A stretch of DNA of 64,000 nt from Pyrenopolyporus hunteri (GCA_902806595.1 CADCXC010000014.1:434001-498000); one strand, 5' to 3'. Counted from the first letter of the stretch, positions 22,510-35,521 are shown. Notes: a model not told the origin generated them from the letters alone. Program-made: numbers and translations.

Positions 22510-24049
22510 CGACAAGTGCGGCAATGTTAGCGAGCGGTATATTATTCAGTCATGTTTTTAATGTTGTATAAAAGGGATCCCGAGTAATCTTAGGGGCGGG
22601 CGGATTTTTTGAGTTGTAGTTCTAGAAAGGTTCAAGACATCGCAGCCAGCGTCTCGTAAGAGCCGCCGCTGAATAATCTCATGTATGTCTTGCGGAACTT
22701 GTTTCATGGCGGGTACAGCCGTATCTCCATCGATATGTGCGTCACTCTTGGGTGGATTTTTTGGTCAAGTTAAAACTTTGCGGGTCTTGTTGGATCTGCC
22801 GGCGTTGCTCCAACCAACGTATTTTCGAGTCATGTCTGGTCTTGGTACTGGGTCTTCCACTACTAGAGATAGAGATACGTATAGACATCTTTGGCTACCT
22901 TACAAGGGGCCAGGTACATTTTAGATCTATCGTTCGTGCGATAAATACAATTCAGAGTTAAGAACCAACGTCCCGACGAGGAAGCCTCCAGACTTGACAA
23001 GCGGAATTTATAACACCTGAGTTCTCCACTAGAATAGACGCACATACCGCCGACACTGGCGACAATCGTATGTTATTCTATCGTGTGCCATCTATGATCA
23101 GGCAACAGCGGTCAGGCGAAAGCTTAAAAGATAAATTCAACGGGAAGAGTTTATTTAGACGTGATCTGATGATAAGAGAGACCTTGGGCCACGCAATCGC
23201 AGGCGTTGTGTTGAATAATACAGTACACACACTGGTAAACCACTAATGCAAACCCCTTATTGCCAGCAGAGAGCAATTAACGATATTGTGCGCCACGTCG
23301 TTGTATAGCTCCCTGAGTTATAGTTTCGGTTTTTATTCTCCCTCATTTCAAGCCGGCGCATGAACTCGCTATACAAAATATCACCAAGAGGTAGCCGCGC
23401 CAATGATAGATGGGGCATAGACAACTCAGCGCCATACCGCGAAGAAACATACTAAGAAGCGGTGAGGCTGTCCATTGTGAGGCGGAATGCTGAGAGGTAT
23501 TCGATGTCTAAGGCAGGCGAGTCTCAGCTTTCCCTACGCGGCTAAGAAGCTCCTATAGTGCCAAATAGGTGGTGAGGGGTTTTGCCATCCTTCTGCTGTT
23601 GAGTCCCATAAGAAACCAACAATTAGAGCCACCATAGCGCTCGCCACTTTCCGGGGTAGTGCGAACTAGGAAAATATGCTGTGTTAGCCTGTGGACCTTA
23701 GCGAGCTGTTGGCGAAAATTACAGAGCGCTATAAGTCCGAACCCCAATACGTCAAATGGAGATCATTTGCACGGGCGACATCAACGGCCCGATTTACGGG
23801 TCCGGCGAAACATAAAATGGACGCCAGCCTTCATAAACGACTGATCTTGAGACGAAAAACCTCTATGTGTCTCCGGCAGGACGCTATCCGAGACGTCCAC
23901 GTATAGGTAGGTATGCAAGGTCTATAGTTGAAAAGAAGGTAGACAGATATCTCTCTGTGTTGTCGCTTATTAGCCGCCTAACTTGTGACGCAATATAGGG
24001 AGCTGAAACGACCCTGGCAGCCCTGGTAACCGTCGCCAATTACCATATA
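22510..24049. other. Intergenic region before the decayed transposon
   Basis: Normal composition. A 71-codon plus-strand frame around 23691 looks slightly protein-like (DLSELLAKITERYKSE) but lacks an ATG at its start and matches nothing I know. It could be a gene relic. No supported gene. Confidence 0.5.
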
Positions 24050-25674
24050 CAGGTCAGTAGGATATAGTTTCATAACAGTGGGGCTGCCAAGGCGCCAGGC
24101 ATTAACACTATACTAAATAGGGCTAGTATATACTGGTTTATACAAATTTATATATAAGGATATATATATTATTTAATTATTTAATTATTTATTATTAATA
24201 TTACGATATTTTCGAATTTTATTATATATAAATAATAATAACGATTTAAAAAAATTTTTAAAAATTATATATTATACGATTAAAAAAAATTTTTTTAATT
24301 ATATTATATTTAAAAATTTTAAATCGTAATGTATATTTAATTAATTTTTCATTTATATTTATACGTTTTTTATAAAATTTAAATCGAAATTATTTAAAAG
24401 TTATTTTATATTAAATATTTTTAATCGATTTATATATTATATCGTCGATTAAATCGTATATAATAATACGTTATCGTATTAAAATATTATAAAAATCGTA
24501 AAATTATTTAAAAATTTTCATATAAATAATAATATATAACGATAATATTTTTCGAAATTAATTTTTTTTTTTATTTTTCGATTATATAAAATAAAAGTTT
24601 TTATAATTATTTTAAAAATAATTTTAAAATATTTATTTATAAAAATTTTAAATTTATAATAATTTAAAAATAATTTTATTTTCGTATTTATAAATCGTAA
24701 TAAATTAACGAAAATATAATTAAATCGTATAAAATATTTTATTATTAAATATAAAATTTTTAATTAATTAAACTTTTAATATTAATTAAATTTTAAATTA
24801 TTTTTTATAAAATAATATTTTATATTCGAAATTTTTATCGATTAAAAATAATTTTATACGATTTTTAATTTTACGATTAAATTTTATTTTTTATATTATA
24901 CGATTAATAATAATAATATCGTAATAAATTATTTCGAATATTAATAATCGTAAATCGTTTTATAATATATAATAATATTTTCGATTAATTTATAAAAATT
25001 TAAAAAAAGTTATTTTTTTTTATATTATATTTATATAACGTTTTAAAAGTTTTTTTTTACGATATAATCGAATTTTTAAAAATATATTAAATTTAATTAT
25101 AATTAAAATTAATATATTTAACGATTTTTTCGTAAATTAATTCGAAATAATTATAATAAATAAATTATATATTAATTCGATTATTTTTAATTATTTAAAA
25201 TTATTTAAAATAACGTAATTTATTTATATCGATTATCGATAATTTTATTAAAATTTTTTTAATATATAAAAACGTATTAAAACGAAAATTATTTTAATAT
25301 TAAATTATTTTATTCGAATTTATTAATTTAAAAATAATATTTTTAAAAAATTAATATATAATTTAATTAATTTTTTTTTTAAATTTATATTTATAATCGA
25401 ATTTATTTTTAATAATTTTAAAATATAATTAATATAATTAAAAAAATTAAAAAAAATTTTAAAATCGAAGTTTAAATATTTTTATAATTTTTAAAATATC
25501 GTATATTATTTTAATAATTAAAAAAACGGGCGATATAAATAAAGCCTTATTTTATACCCTTTTATATTAATTTATATAATATAATATATATTAACCATTT
25601 AAAGTATAAATTAATGCTTTAATGCTTGGCGCCTTAACAGCCCCATTGTTATGAAATTATATCCTACTGACCTG
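24050..25674. mobile_element. Hypermutated TIR transposon, TA-flanked
   Basis: Inverted repeats of 56 bp (24050-24105 and 25619-25674) begin CAGGTCAGTAGGATATA and are bounded by TA on both sides (24048-24049 and 25675-25676), as for Tc1/mariner-type insertion. The arms differ at five positions, all transitions. The 1.5-kb interior is almost pure A/T with CpG as the only common source of C and G, and no transposase frame survives. The length (1625 bp) is right for a single-gene transposon, so this is probably a once-autonomous copy destroyed by RIP-like mutation. Superfamily assignment rests on the TA target and CAG end only. Confidence 0.8.
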
Positions 25675-28600
25675 TAGACTGCTTATTCCCGAGTAGGAAG
25701 CTTGTATCGTAAAAGCCGCGCAATCCTAGGCTGTTTATTTCCTAATGCAACGAAGCATCTCAGCCAATCAGATGTACTTTGATTCTCTTGTTTTTGTTGA
25801 TTGTAATACCTTGAAGTTATTCAGACTCAGGTATTTACTTGACCTACCCAAGGTACAGACTCTTTGGTTCCAAATCTAATAATGGCAAACCCATGAAAAT
25901 TGGCTGACCCATTAGTATCGATGGTGTCCAGGGAATCTAACAACTGAGTACACATAATCTTCAGAAGCCTTCGAAAGCTGCATTAATGGTCGAAGCCACC
26001 CAAAAACCCCTACTGAAACCTCAATATTATTAAGCTCCATACCGCCAGCGATCTAGACGATGTCATTTACGATGTCTCCACCGCGCGGTAGATATAGACC
26101 TCAGATCTCTCAGAGCTGGTCCATTAATCCACGAACCAAGCCCCCTTGCCACCTCTCAAAGATCGTAAAGAGTTTAGTTTTATGGGACACCCAGTCCGGT
26201 GGAGTTGAAGCTAACCCTAGGCTGAAAACCCGATTTAGTCTCCTGGAGTTCCATTCGGGCCAATGGCTCCTCATTTGCTCGTTAAGAGACAGCGGCCTCC
26301 TGTTGATCACTCTAGTGAAGCTGCTAGCCTCATAACGTCTCGGTGAAGCGAATGTGTCAAGGTGTGGGGCCAATTCAGGGGCACCAGGGGAGGCCAACCT
26401 ATAACCAAGATTCGCAAATCGCCAAGTGGACTGTATCAAATCGATTGTTTAAGAGTTTAAATGGCGCGAGATAATTCAAAGCATAATTCTCTCTAGGCTT
26501 AATTCATGCTTAATTCATCGGGCTCGCCAGCCACTATTCTACCCCGGGCCCTGGACGGCGAGGGACGACAGGTTCGTCAATTTCCTAGACAGGTGGATCA
26601 AACTTAGTGGCTGGAGCGAAGCCTCGAAATGGTCCCGACTAGAGCGAAGACGACGAAAACAACCCCACAATATTGGCGAGCTTGCGACGTCTATGGTCGT
26701 GTCTTATTTCGCGCTGTACTAAATCCGACGATGGTAACCCCAATTCTATCAGTGCGCAAGCGAAACTTGCGCAGTTAGTAATCTAGAACGTGTCGATCGT
26801 CAAGGAAACTAGGCGGATTACGGGAAAAGTTGAAGACATCGTAATGCGATACAAGAAAAAGGTTAGGCTTTTTAGGGGAAGAATGCAAAAATAACAACAT
26901 TTAGAAGGGTCTAAGGGTGTAGAATATGGATCCGGCATTGGGGCTGACAAGACTTCGAACTACGGTAAGAAACTAACCCAAGAGGCGGAGAAGAGCTAAA
27001 GTCCAAGGCATAACAAGAGGAAACCAAATAAGAAAACAAAATTACTAAGAGTTTGGAGTACTACTTTTACAAGCGGTAGACGACTAGTAATGAAGAAACC
27101 AAAGTGCGAAAAACAGCGGATAGAATCACAGGGCAGGAGAAGGAAAAGATAATCCATAGGTACTTACCTAGGTAAGTAAACAGTTCACGTCCGAACCTAC
27201 TATAAGTCGTCATATAAAACTACACGGATCGGATAAGCAATACGTCGGGGAATACGAGTGATTCAGTTAAAAGTCTTATATCTACCTATATATCCAGAGT
27301 ACCCAGTCCCAACCATCCGCGGGGATTATCCGCGCCCTGCTAGAAACCGTAAACAGGGCTGCTTCAAATGCTTACCTACCTACATACAAATCATACGTTA
27401 GCGGGGCTTTTGGGCGAAGGCCCATTCATAATCATATATATAACATAGCATGTTAATGACAGGCTGACGGAATTCGACAAAAATATCGGCCGAGATAGTA
27501 GAAATGGTCCGATGAGAGAGGCACAGCATCCGTGCCATGGGCGGGCGGGAGTTTCTGAGACTAACACCCCATATTTAAGCTATGTTGGAGAAGCGAGCAA
27601 AGGGGAAAGCGTTCGTTTGCGCTGAAAAGGAGAATACGGGGGTAAGAAGTTTATCTTGGGGTGAATCAAGATGATAATTAACCGTAGATATGACGAAGGA
27701 GATGTGGTGTGATAGTCCTAGGTTGGGGATCGCGAAGTTGAATAAAGTGCCTTTCTGAGATCACATATAATCATCATACCAACAAATAAGATATACAGGA
27801 AATACAACCCGTGTTTACATCTAAGTCCTACACGTACACAACTCCTTATCGTAATAATCGCGATTCGCAAAGACTTAGTACGTACGCGCCTCAAAGCCGC
27901 AGAACACCGCCCACCTCCGTCCTACTTTGGTGAGGCACCCGGCGATGCTTATCGTACGTTTTGTCTAGCTCAAGGTCGGTTATCAGTGAAACGGGCAACA
28001 AGGTCGTGGGTTCGTCCCATGCCTATCCCTTGTATGGAGTTCGGGCGTTCGGCGTTTGGGACGAGGCGACGCGGCTGTTCATCGAGTGTACGAAGTCGCA
28101 GTAGCACATATAGGGTTTCATAATTTCTTTACGGCGTGGGGATGGTGAACGTGGCAATTGCATAAGTTAGATCGCAACTCTTACTGCAACGGGCTACTTA
28201 CAGACCTGTGGATATGTAAGGTACCCGGTCTATCTTCGAGTTGGCGAAGAGCTCTCGCCATCCGGGGGTTACACAGAATCCCGAATACAACTCAGCTCCA
28301 TATCGTATTCTTACAAGCCCTTCTATCTCCCTATTCAAGGTATCATTTTACCGAGGAAGAAGCAACCCTTATTAGGAATACAGGACTTTAAGTGGAATTA
28401 GATCTTCACATATCGTTATGGGACCGGAAGAGCCCACATTCAATAAAGGCGAATACCGGAACTACCGAGCGACGTTACTTCGTGTCCATTAGGGCACTAC
28501 GCTTTGATTAAGGAAACGGGGCCTTCGGGATGGCCTCTAAACTTTTTAAGCATACTTATGCTATATGGAGCAGTACTTTTCCCTAAGGAGTTAATACCCG

Positions 28601-29725
28601 TCTATATGGAAAATCTGGAAAATACCGAACAATAGTTTGTTCGATATAATAATGGTGCCTAGTATTGTATTATAACTGTCTAGTTAAGATCATCCACTAA
28701 CCACCGGAATTTTCCCTAATCAAAGCGTAGAATTATCGTGTGTGCCTGAGACGTGTGGTCCCTTATCCCCATCCTGTATGTAACCCAAGAGAAGCCTCAC
28801 CCAACAACAGAGTTAGTCTCCTTACCGTATAATCGGTATGACCGGATGGCTGGCCTCATAGTACGGAGAGCCGGGGACGCGCAAAGTCCCGTCAATAGTA
28901 CTACTGCTCCGATACGAATAATAAGCTTAACTGAGCTTCAATATCACATCACCCGGGAGGGACAAAAGGAGTTCGAAATAAAATAGGTATCTCGGGGAAC
29001 TTGGGCACTCCTTACTCGCCCTCTTTCCCAATGGGAACGTGTCAACTAGCACATTGGAGAATACAAGAGCTCCGTCGTTAGAAACAAAAAACAAAGAAAC
29101 GTGGCCCAAGGCACTAACTCTCAGAAAATACGCTTCCTCCACCCACCTAAGGCGCAAAAAAAGGGGGTCGAGCATTAGCTCTCCGTTCATTCCTCACCGT
29201 TCCTGCCGATCAGAGGCGGGAAATATGTAGTACTTATCGCCACTTTCTAGAACTCGATAATCCTATTAAATAAACCCACAACTAGCCATTGGTAATTACG
29301 AGAGACGCGTATCGTATCCATCGTAACCAGATCCAAACCATGAATAAACACGTGGACTATGCTGTTGCTCGCCACAACCGCAGGAACAACAACAACCCAA
29401 ATCAAAACCCCTACCCAGATCCCCCTTTCCCTTTACCAATGGTCCCTCTCCTCCCAAGCCTCCCTTATCCGCCCACAGCATCGCCGTCTAGATGGTCCCC
29501 TTAGCAAATGTAGTGATTCCCTCGCCAGTCGCTCGCTAGAACCAAATGTATATTATCCAAACCACCTAGGTAGCCTTCTTCCCGACGACAGAGATATCCC
29601 CCTCGAGGGCGCAAATACGCTAATAGAATTATATTCTCGCGCCGCAAATCATTCCCCTCTCGCCCGTGAACGTAGCACCTAAGGCACCGGAGAGGTTGGC
29701 AAGTATGTAGATACCTACACGTTAC
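25675..29725. other. Gene-poor 4-kb stretch
   Basis: Normal composition. Overlapping opposite-strand frames at 26060-26335 and 26110-26439 and scattered frames near 28.2, 28.8 and 29.0 kb have no recognisable domains. The region may hold gene relics next to the dead transposon, but nothing can be supported. Confidence 0.5.
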
Positions 29726-30217
29726 TCACAAAGCACTGCACTGCAACGGCTCATGCCCTCCCCCATTCCCCGACTGCGAATCATCCCCGCCCTTAGCATT
29801 AGCAGCAGCAGCAGCAGCAACTTTCTGCTTCTTTTCAACGGGGAGTTTGGCTTCGTTCGCGCCCGCAGTTCCGGCTTTGGCCCCAGGTTGCTCGGCTTGT
29901 ACTTTGTTGTTGTTGGTGTTGTTGTCCTTCTTCTTCCTCTTCCTCTTCTTCAGGTCTGGCTGGGAGAACTCGTCCCGTTGCGTGGCTTGCTTGGGCCCCT
30001 CGGCGCGCACGTCCGTGAGGGTGTCGTGCCAGAGCTGGTGAGCTTGTTCGGACGTTATATCCGCTTCTGTCTCTGTCTCCTCTGGGAGATGGAGGGCCCC
30101 TTTGGTATTCTCGGTTGTGTGTACGCTTTCTCGTTGGGCCATGGAGGTTGGTGGCCGTGAGATGGATTGGAATGGACGTACGAAGGGGATGTACTTATCA
30201 TCTAGATAGTCCGGCAT
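29726..30217 (-). CDS. Hypothetical low-complexity protein
   Basis: A 163-codon single-exon frame starting MPDYLDDKYIPFVRPF. M26 is an alternative start. It is hydrophilic and probably disordered, with a strongly basic cluster KKRKRKKK (about 91-98) that could be a nuclear or nucleolar localisation signal. An Asn-rich run follows, then a run of Ala (about 134-140) coded by a GCT/GCA trinucleotide repeat. No catalytic domain or family is recognised. Coding status rests on frame length and composition only; a small nuclear protein is the best guess. Confidence 0.45.
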   Translation of the reverse strand: MPDYLDDKYIPFVRPFQSISRPPTSMAQRESVHTTENTKGALHLPEETETEADITSEQAHQLWHDTLTDVRAEGPKQATQRDEFSQPDLKKRKRKKKDNNTNNNKVQAEQPGAKAGTAGANEAKLPVEKKQKVAAAAAANAKGGDDSQSGNGGGHEPLQCSAL

Positions 30218-31821
30218 GTGCTGTACTTGTACGTTATATAACTCTATCTGTCACTTTAGCCCGTTTGCTTCTAACGTGCAAACGGTGTAGTTTGTGATTG
30301 GCGGCTAGCCACTACGGGAACTCCTTTCTTACTACCTCATCTCTTACATAGTATGAGCTGTGCTGTCGTAAAGCTCCATATGAGTCTGCTGATAGTGTTT
30401 GTGTCAATAACGTCACGAAGTGTACCTTAAGCTAGGTTCTCTGTAGTATGGCTGCTATGATAACAGGAAATCAGATATGGCTGCCATAAAGGACGATATT
30501 GGTTTGTAGATACGGTTATGTTTATGTACGATCATAACAAAAGTTGATTCAGTCCGCTACCAGTTACTCATTCTAAGTCTTAGACACAGGTTCTTCTAGT
30601 TACCCCATAACCCCTTATTGTTTTCTCCTGGCAGTACTTTCGTTTCTATTATTTATCTAGCCGCCTACACGTTGTTTAGTATATAATGCAGGGTGTTACA
30701 TGACTCAAATACTCGCGTAGCCATTTACCTGTCCTAGTTGTCGGGCGAGGTACGAATGTAATTCTATAAAGTTGAAGACGACCGTTCTTTGAAAAACTAA
30801 TAAATAGCATTCATAAATTTATACATTTTCATGTCTAAGTTTATCAACAAAACTTGGTCCTTAACAGCGAGCATCACTAATTATCTAGATATCTCATCAT
30901 AATTCTGTAACTTATAGGTGTACATCTTAACATGTAAGAACAAAAAGGGGTAGTCATCAAAAGAATTGATTCGAATTCTCACTAGAGCTTCGTTTTTGAA
31001 TACGACACGAAGGAAGAGAAGGGCTAAGCAACGGATAAAACCCAAGTGGATGCTGATTTCTCCCAGGACATTAAAGGTCGTTCCCATGAAAAATACTAGA
31101 AATGAGGGAGTAACTTGTGGCAGGCGTTAATGGGAGCGTATTTTGTCTTTGTTGAATGGCAGCCCCTCAAATCCAATGAGACAAAACCTCGCTATAGCTT
31201 CCTCAAAATTGAAAAGATAGGACGTATTGCAGAACTATGTTAATCTGTAATCATATGTCTGGTTCGACGAGCTGGGTAATGTAGACTAAAGTATTCGGCT
31301 TTAATGCCGCTCATCCTTTAAGGCTCGCACGAGGACTAACCACTCTTAAAACCGGGTAGTTATAAACCAGGCCTTAAGCTTGCTATCGCACACACGCTGG
31401 AGTCTATGCTGAGCATCACCACGGACCTTTTGAATCTAGATGTGGGAGAAATAGCATAGACGCTACCTCTGAAGTGAGTGAGCATGTTCTGGAATATGAC
31501 CCTTTCCTTTATCAGTAGAGTTGTCGGTTAGTATTAAAGAAGAATCAGGTCACAGCACGAAAACCAATCCAACCGTAAAGGTCAGAAATGGATATGAGCG
31601 CTGTTCTAATCTGTATTATCCTGCGCAACCCAAGTGACAAGAAGTGTAGCCTGCCATAACCAGTAGAACCAAGCAATGGCTAGCCAGCCACAAGATACGC
31701 TAGAGGGCTCCTGATTGATCCTAGCATATGGACCCTTTGTGAACCTTCCCAAAGCCGATGAACGACAAATCTAGTCCTACTAGCCTAACGCCAAAGTATG
31801 AAGATGAATGTACTTAGAGGC
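30218..31821. other. Intergenic, no gene seen
   Basis: About 1.6 kb of moderately AT-rich sequence. The longest frame (68 codons, minus strand, about 31 kb) shows no family features. Confidence 0.5.
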
Positions 31822-34271
31822 TTATTCCTCCGTTCTAGAATTCCGGTATGCCTGACCCTGAACTCCTAAAGACCGTAGTCGTTGCGACAGCAGGCTTTCC
31901 GCAACGCCGGTGTTGCCGTTGATTAAGCGGGCGAAAGCGTTCCCACCATAACCGACATCGCCCTTATTAAGCTTATCGTATCTGTCAATTTGGCCGTCTA
32001 GCCCACCCCAGTTGGATACGTTGCTTGAATTCTGCGTAGTAGGACGACTACCTGTTAAAGATGAACCAGGCGATAACGGCTCAATACCCGAGCTATCCCC
32101 ATCGGCCATGCTTTTCATTTCGCCCGTCCCAAGAGGAACAGGCTCAACCGGCGCATTATGTCCGGCGGAGCCGGATAGATACGGCTGATGTGGTGTCTGT
32201 GCGGAAGGAAATCCGTCAACAGTGTCATAAGCCGGGCCCGAAGCACCAAAATAGATACCGGAGCTGCGTCGCCTAAATGCTTTGTCGGCGGCTAAGCTGG
32301 CGCCGAGGCCGGTGCCCCCTGAGATGGGAGGATGCATCACTCTGATCGGCTTGTAGCTACTGAATCTGGGTTCGGGTAGAGTGATCTCGTTTCGCAGCTT
32401 TTCTTTCCCGTCGGGCACGCGATTTGCAAAGACGACTCTAATACTTTTGTACAGATAATACCGACCTCTCGAAGGACAACAGATGTGCAAATGCACGAGA
32501 TACCTAAGGATTGGACGATCCGCCGTCCCGTTGTCCTTCGTTTCAGGCATATTGTCAATGATCGGCCCGGCCGAATAGCTTCGTTGCCGTATGAAAGTCT
32601 TTGTACCGGGCTCCATCCCCGCTAGATCGTATGGGACTAGAAATAGCTTGACAGCGGTTTTATTGGGATTCTTGATAATAATCTGAATTTGCCCCTTTTC
32701 GGGAATACGGTAGCTTCCGCCTGGCGGCGCCCTGGGAGAGCCTGACCTACGCTTGGATCGTTGAGCCCTGCGAGGATCGCGCTCCGGCTGTTCCCCGGGA
32801 TAGTGGCTCGTATCCATCTTATCGTCTTCCGCCGCCATCCGGTCCAATACCCGGGTCTGCATCTTGCGTTTTGATCTCGCATCCTCTTCCTGATTCGGAA
32901 GTCCGTTTTCCAGGTCAATCTGCCCAACGTACGGGCTCGGCCCATCTTCAACTTTGGAGCGCCCGTGGGAGGAGCCGGCATAACTATAGAACACGGCAGG
33001 GAAAGGCAAGGTCACGTGAGACGGACACCGAAGACTGGATTTACACTTACCCAACCCGAGAACGCCAATCTGAGCTAGGAAATCGAGAGGCTTAGAGGGG
33101 GTTGTGGACATTCGTCCACGCAAGATACTTTCCTCGTAAGAGCCTACCATGGATGCATGTTGGAGTGGTGATACGTCTGAGCTAAAGGATGGTCGTCTTG
33201 ATCGCCAAAGCGGGGGGGTATGCGGCGAAGACGTAACCCCTGGAAAGTTAGGAGTTGATGCTAGAGACCGACGAGGTTGATGAGCCTGGTAGGGGAACGA
33301 TCTCTCTTGGCGTAGAAGGGCCGGCTGTCGCATCGATGGACTTTGAGCGGCGAGGTATGAACCAGAATGTGGTGACATCAAGGTATGTCGACGGGGATTT
33401 CTGGAAAGGTTTGGGCTAATGTCGATGCAGTCCATGGGAGAGGTCAAATCGATGTCATCGTTGCTCTCTGACTGGACTAATGGGCTAGTGGGCGGTTTGT
33501 AGACAAAGCTTGAAGAAATAGACGAGGATAAGGGAGAGAAACTCGGAGGCGTCTCATCTGGTCTCGTTGGAATTTGCAGGCGCTCAAAGGAGAAGGGAGC
33601 AAAACCCCTAGGGGGCGATGTTGCTAACCATGGAGCATCCCAATCTTGTTTCTTTTGAGCTTGCTGGAGGTCTTGCATGGGGCCGTTATTCTGAGACACA
33701 TCGTCTTGGGTAAAGTCACCACTATGAAGAGCCGAACGAGGGCGTTCGATGCTTAGCCCCTCCTGCTGCCTCGCGTCGTCCTCTGAGTTGGCACTCCGCT
33801 TCTCCGGCGTAATCGTAACCGGAGGTAAGAGAGTTGGCGAAGTCGCTGTTGAGGATTTCGGACTCTGGGTAGGAGAACCGGCCTGTTGATTCCATATTGA
33901 TTCGAACTAGTTTACGACACTAAGTTAGCAAAATTGAGATACATCATTTGCCCCCTCCTTTCTTCATTTCGGTGCGGAAAGGGAATACGAACATGTCGGC
34001 TTGGCCTCCAAGTTGGGCTCTCCCCTCTCTTTAAACGTTCTATCAGTTCGGACCTGTCGTTACATTCGGTCGATAGATTACGTTCCGGTGTTTGAGGTGC
34101 CGGGATATCTAAGACAGGACCGTCGCATAATTCGGTACTGATGCTCTCTTCCGACTGCTTCCTCCTTAACGTACTATCGTGGTGGAATTGGTCTAGTGGT
34201 GACGCTATGGGCGGCGTTGGGGGCTGCTCAGCGGACTCCCTCCGCTCCAGATCTATCCCGAAGGCGGGCAT
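31822..34271 (-). CDS. Atos/FAM214-family conserved protein
   Basis: Two exons (34271-33993 and 33906-31822) encode 787 aa; the 86-nt intron has a GTTCGT donor and a GCTAAC branch. Residues about 345-402 (GSYEESILRGRMSTTPSKPL, then FLAQIGVLGLGKCK, then LRCPSHVTLPFPAVFYSY) are the Atos-like conserved domain (DUF4210). Residues about 493-602 (GQIQIIIKNPNKTAVKLFLV, DLAGMEPGTKTFIRQRSYS, RGRYYLYKSIRVVFANRVPD, GKEKLRNEI) are the partner domain annotated as chromosome segregation during meiosis (PF13889). Flanks are long Ser/Pro-rich disordered regions. Animal Atos acts as a nuclear regulator; a fungal role in meiosis or transcription is inferred from family naming only. The start ATG opens a coding exon with RESAEQPPTPP and ESPTW blocks. 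Confidence 0.88.
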
Positions 34272-35032
34272 CGTATAGCCAACTATCGGCCTAGAAAATG
34301 AGGAATATTATCGTGTTATAAGCACTCGATCATCATTATATCGGCTCTTAAGAGTATTCCTTTTACTTGTTACGGGTGGGAAACGGAGAAATATATCGCT
34401 ATCAGGAACTGACTCGTCGTGTTCGCTTCATCGACATGAGTCATGGAACAGGGGATTTAGTATGTAGTCCGAAATGAAATTGGGACGGGTCTATGCCTTT
34501 TGGACGGAGGCTAGTTGGCTGCGAGACCCGGAGGACTGGATCGTCGGAAAACTTGTTTCGTTGGGGCTGGGATTGTGAGTTGGAGTTGGGTTGGAGTTGA
34601 AGTCGCAGTTTCGATGTTGAAATGGAGAAGAAAGACCTATTATCATGAGACAGGTGTACGAGGTTTACGGCAGGAAGGGAGTGTAGGATCGTCTTGATCA
34701 TCCGGGCCTTCCTCGCCCTATCAAATTATGACTACAGCGGCTTTTAGTTCAGGTCAGCGTCATAGTCGGGGACCCGTTTATTGCCATATGGCACCTTTTT
34801 GGTAAGAGGATGGCCAGTTTGGGGCGCATCAGGGAAGGACTGAGGCGGCATCGGCAAGGATAAAGTGGCTACAGAGCTCGCGCTATGTCCGGAACAGGCT
34901 TAGCATACTGTGGATCTAGGTGGCTAGCGGCTAGCAGCTTGCGGATAGGTACGCTATTAGTGGCACCCATATAGCATTACGGGTAAGTCCATCCAGGTGA
35001 TACCACGCCCGTGCAGTGCTTACTGTGAGATA
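34272..35032. other. Upstream region of Atos-family gene
   Basis: Left part of the head-to-head interval shared with FYV7, ending at the MITE. A minus-strand 86-codon frame overlaps it but has no family features. It presumably contains the Atos-gene promoter. Confidence 0.5.
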
Positions 35033-35521
35033 CAGTGGCCCGCAAAAAGAAACGTCAAATACGTCTGTTATAACCTAAACTCATCATGTTTAAACACTTA
35101 CAACATATAATATTTATATATAAACAATATATATAAATTTACCAATTTATAAATAAATGGTAAAATATTACTTTAGCTTTTTTACGTTTTTTTTTATAAT
35201 TTTATACGTGGCAGGAAAATGCGGTAAAGTGGTTACATTTTGAAGATAATGGTGTTTTGTATGTAAAAGAGGTCATTTCCTTAACAATTAAGTGCTTTTT
35301 TTGCCATTTTTTTCTTTAAATGTAAATAAAATAACTACATCAATTGAAAAAAATAAAATAAAAAAACTAAAGCAATATTTTCTCAATTATTTATAATATA
35401 TTAAGAATTTATATATTATTTATATATAAATATCGTGCGTAACAATTGTTTGAAGTTGGTAAGATTTAGGTGTAAATAGGTGTGGAAAATCCTATTTGAC
35501 GTTTCTTTTTGCAGCTCACTG
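35033..35521. mobile_element. 489-bp MITE with Tc1/mariner-like ends
   Basis: The outer 29 bases of the two ends are inverted copies with three mismatches: CAGTG, then a variable stretch, then GCAAAAAGAAACGTCAAATA. TA sits on both sides (35031-35032 and 35522-35523). Subterminal sequence is also loosely inverted. The interior is AT-rich, with no coding capacity and plenty of CpA and TpG, so it lacks the CpG-only mutation signature of the other repeats. TA target plus CAGTG ends point to a non-autonomous Tc1/mariner derivative. It lies between the Atos-family gene and FYV7, with its right end 293 bp from the FYV7 start codon. Confidence 0.85.

Noticed and set aside
26060..26439. Opposing frames of 91 and 109 codons
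   Set aside because: They overlap each other, have no recognisable motif and sit next to a dead transposon; could be a relic but not supportable.
27955..28030. tRNA-like sequence (TAGCTCAAGG and GTGGGTTCGTCCC)
   Set aside because: The B box lacks two bases, no anticodon or acceptor stem forms and there is no T-run downstream.
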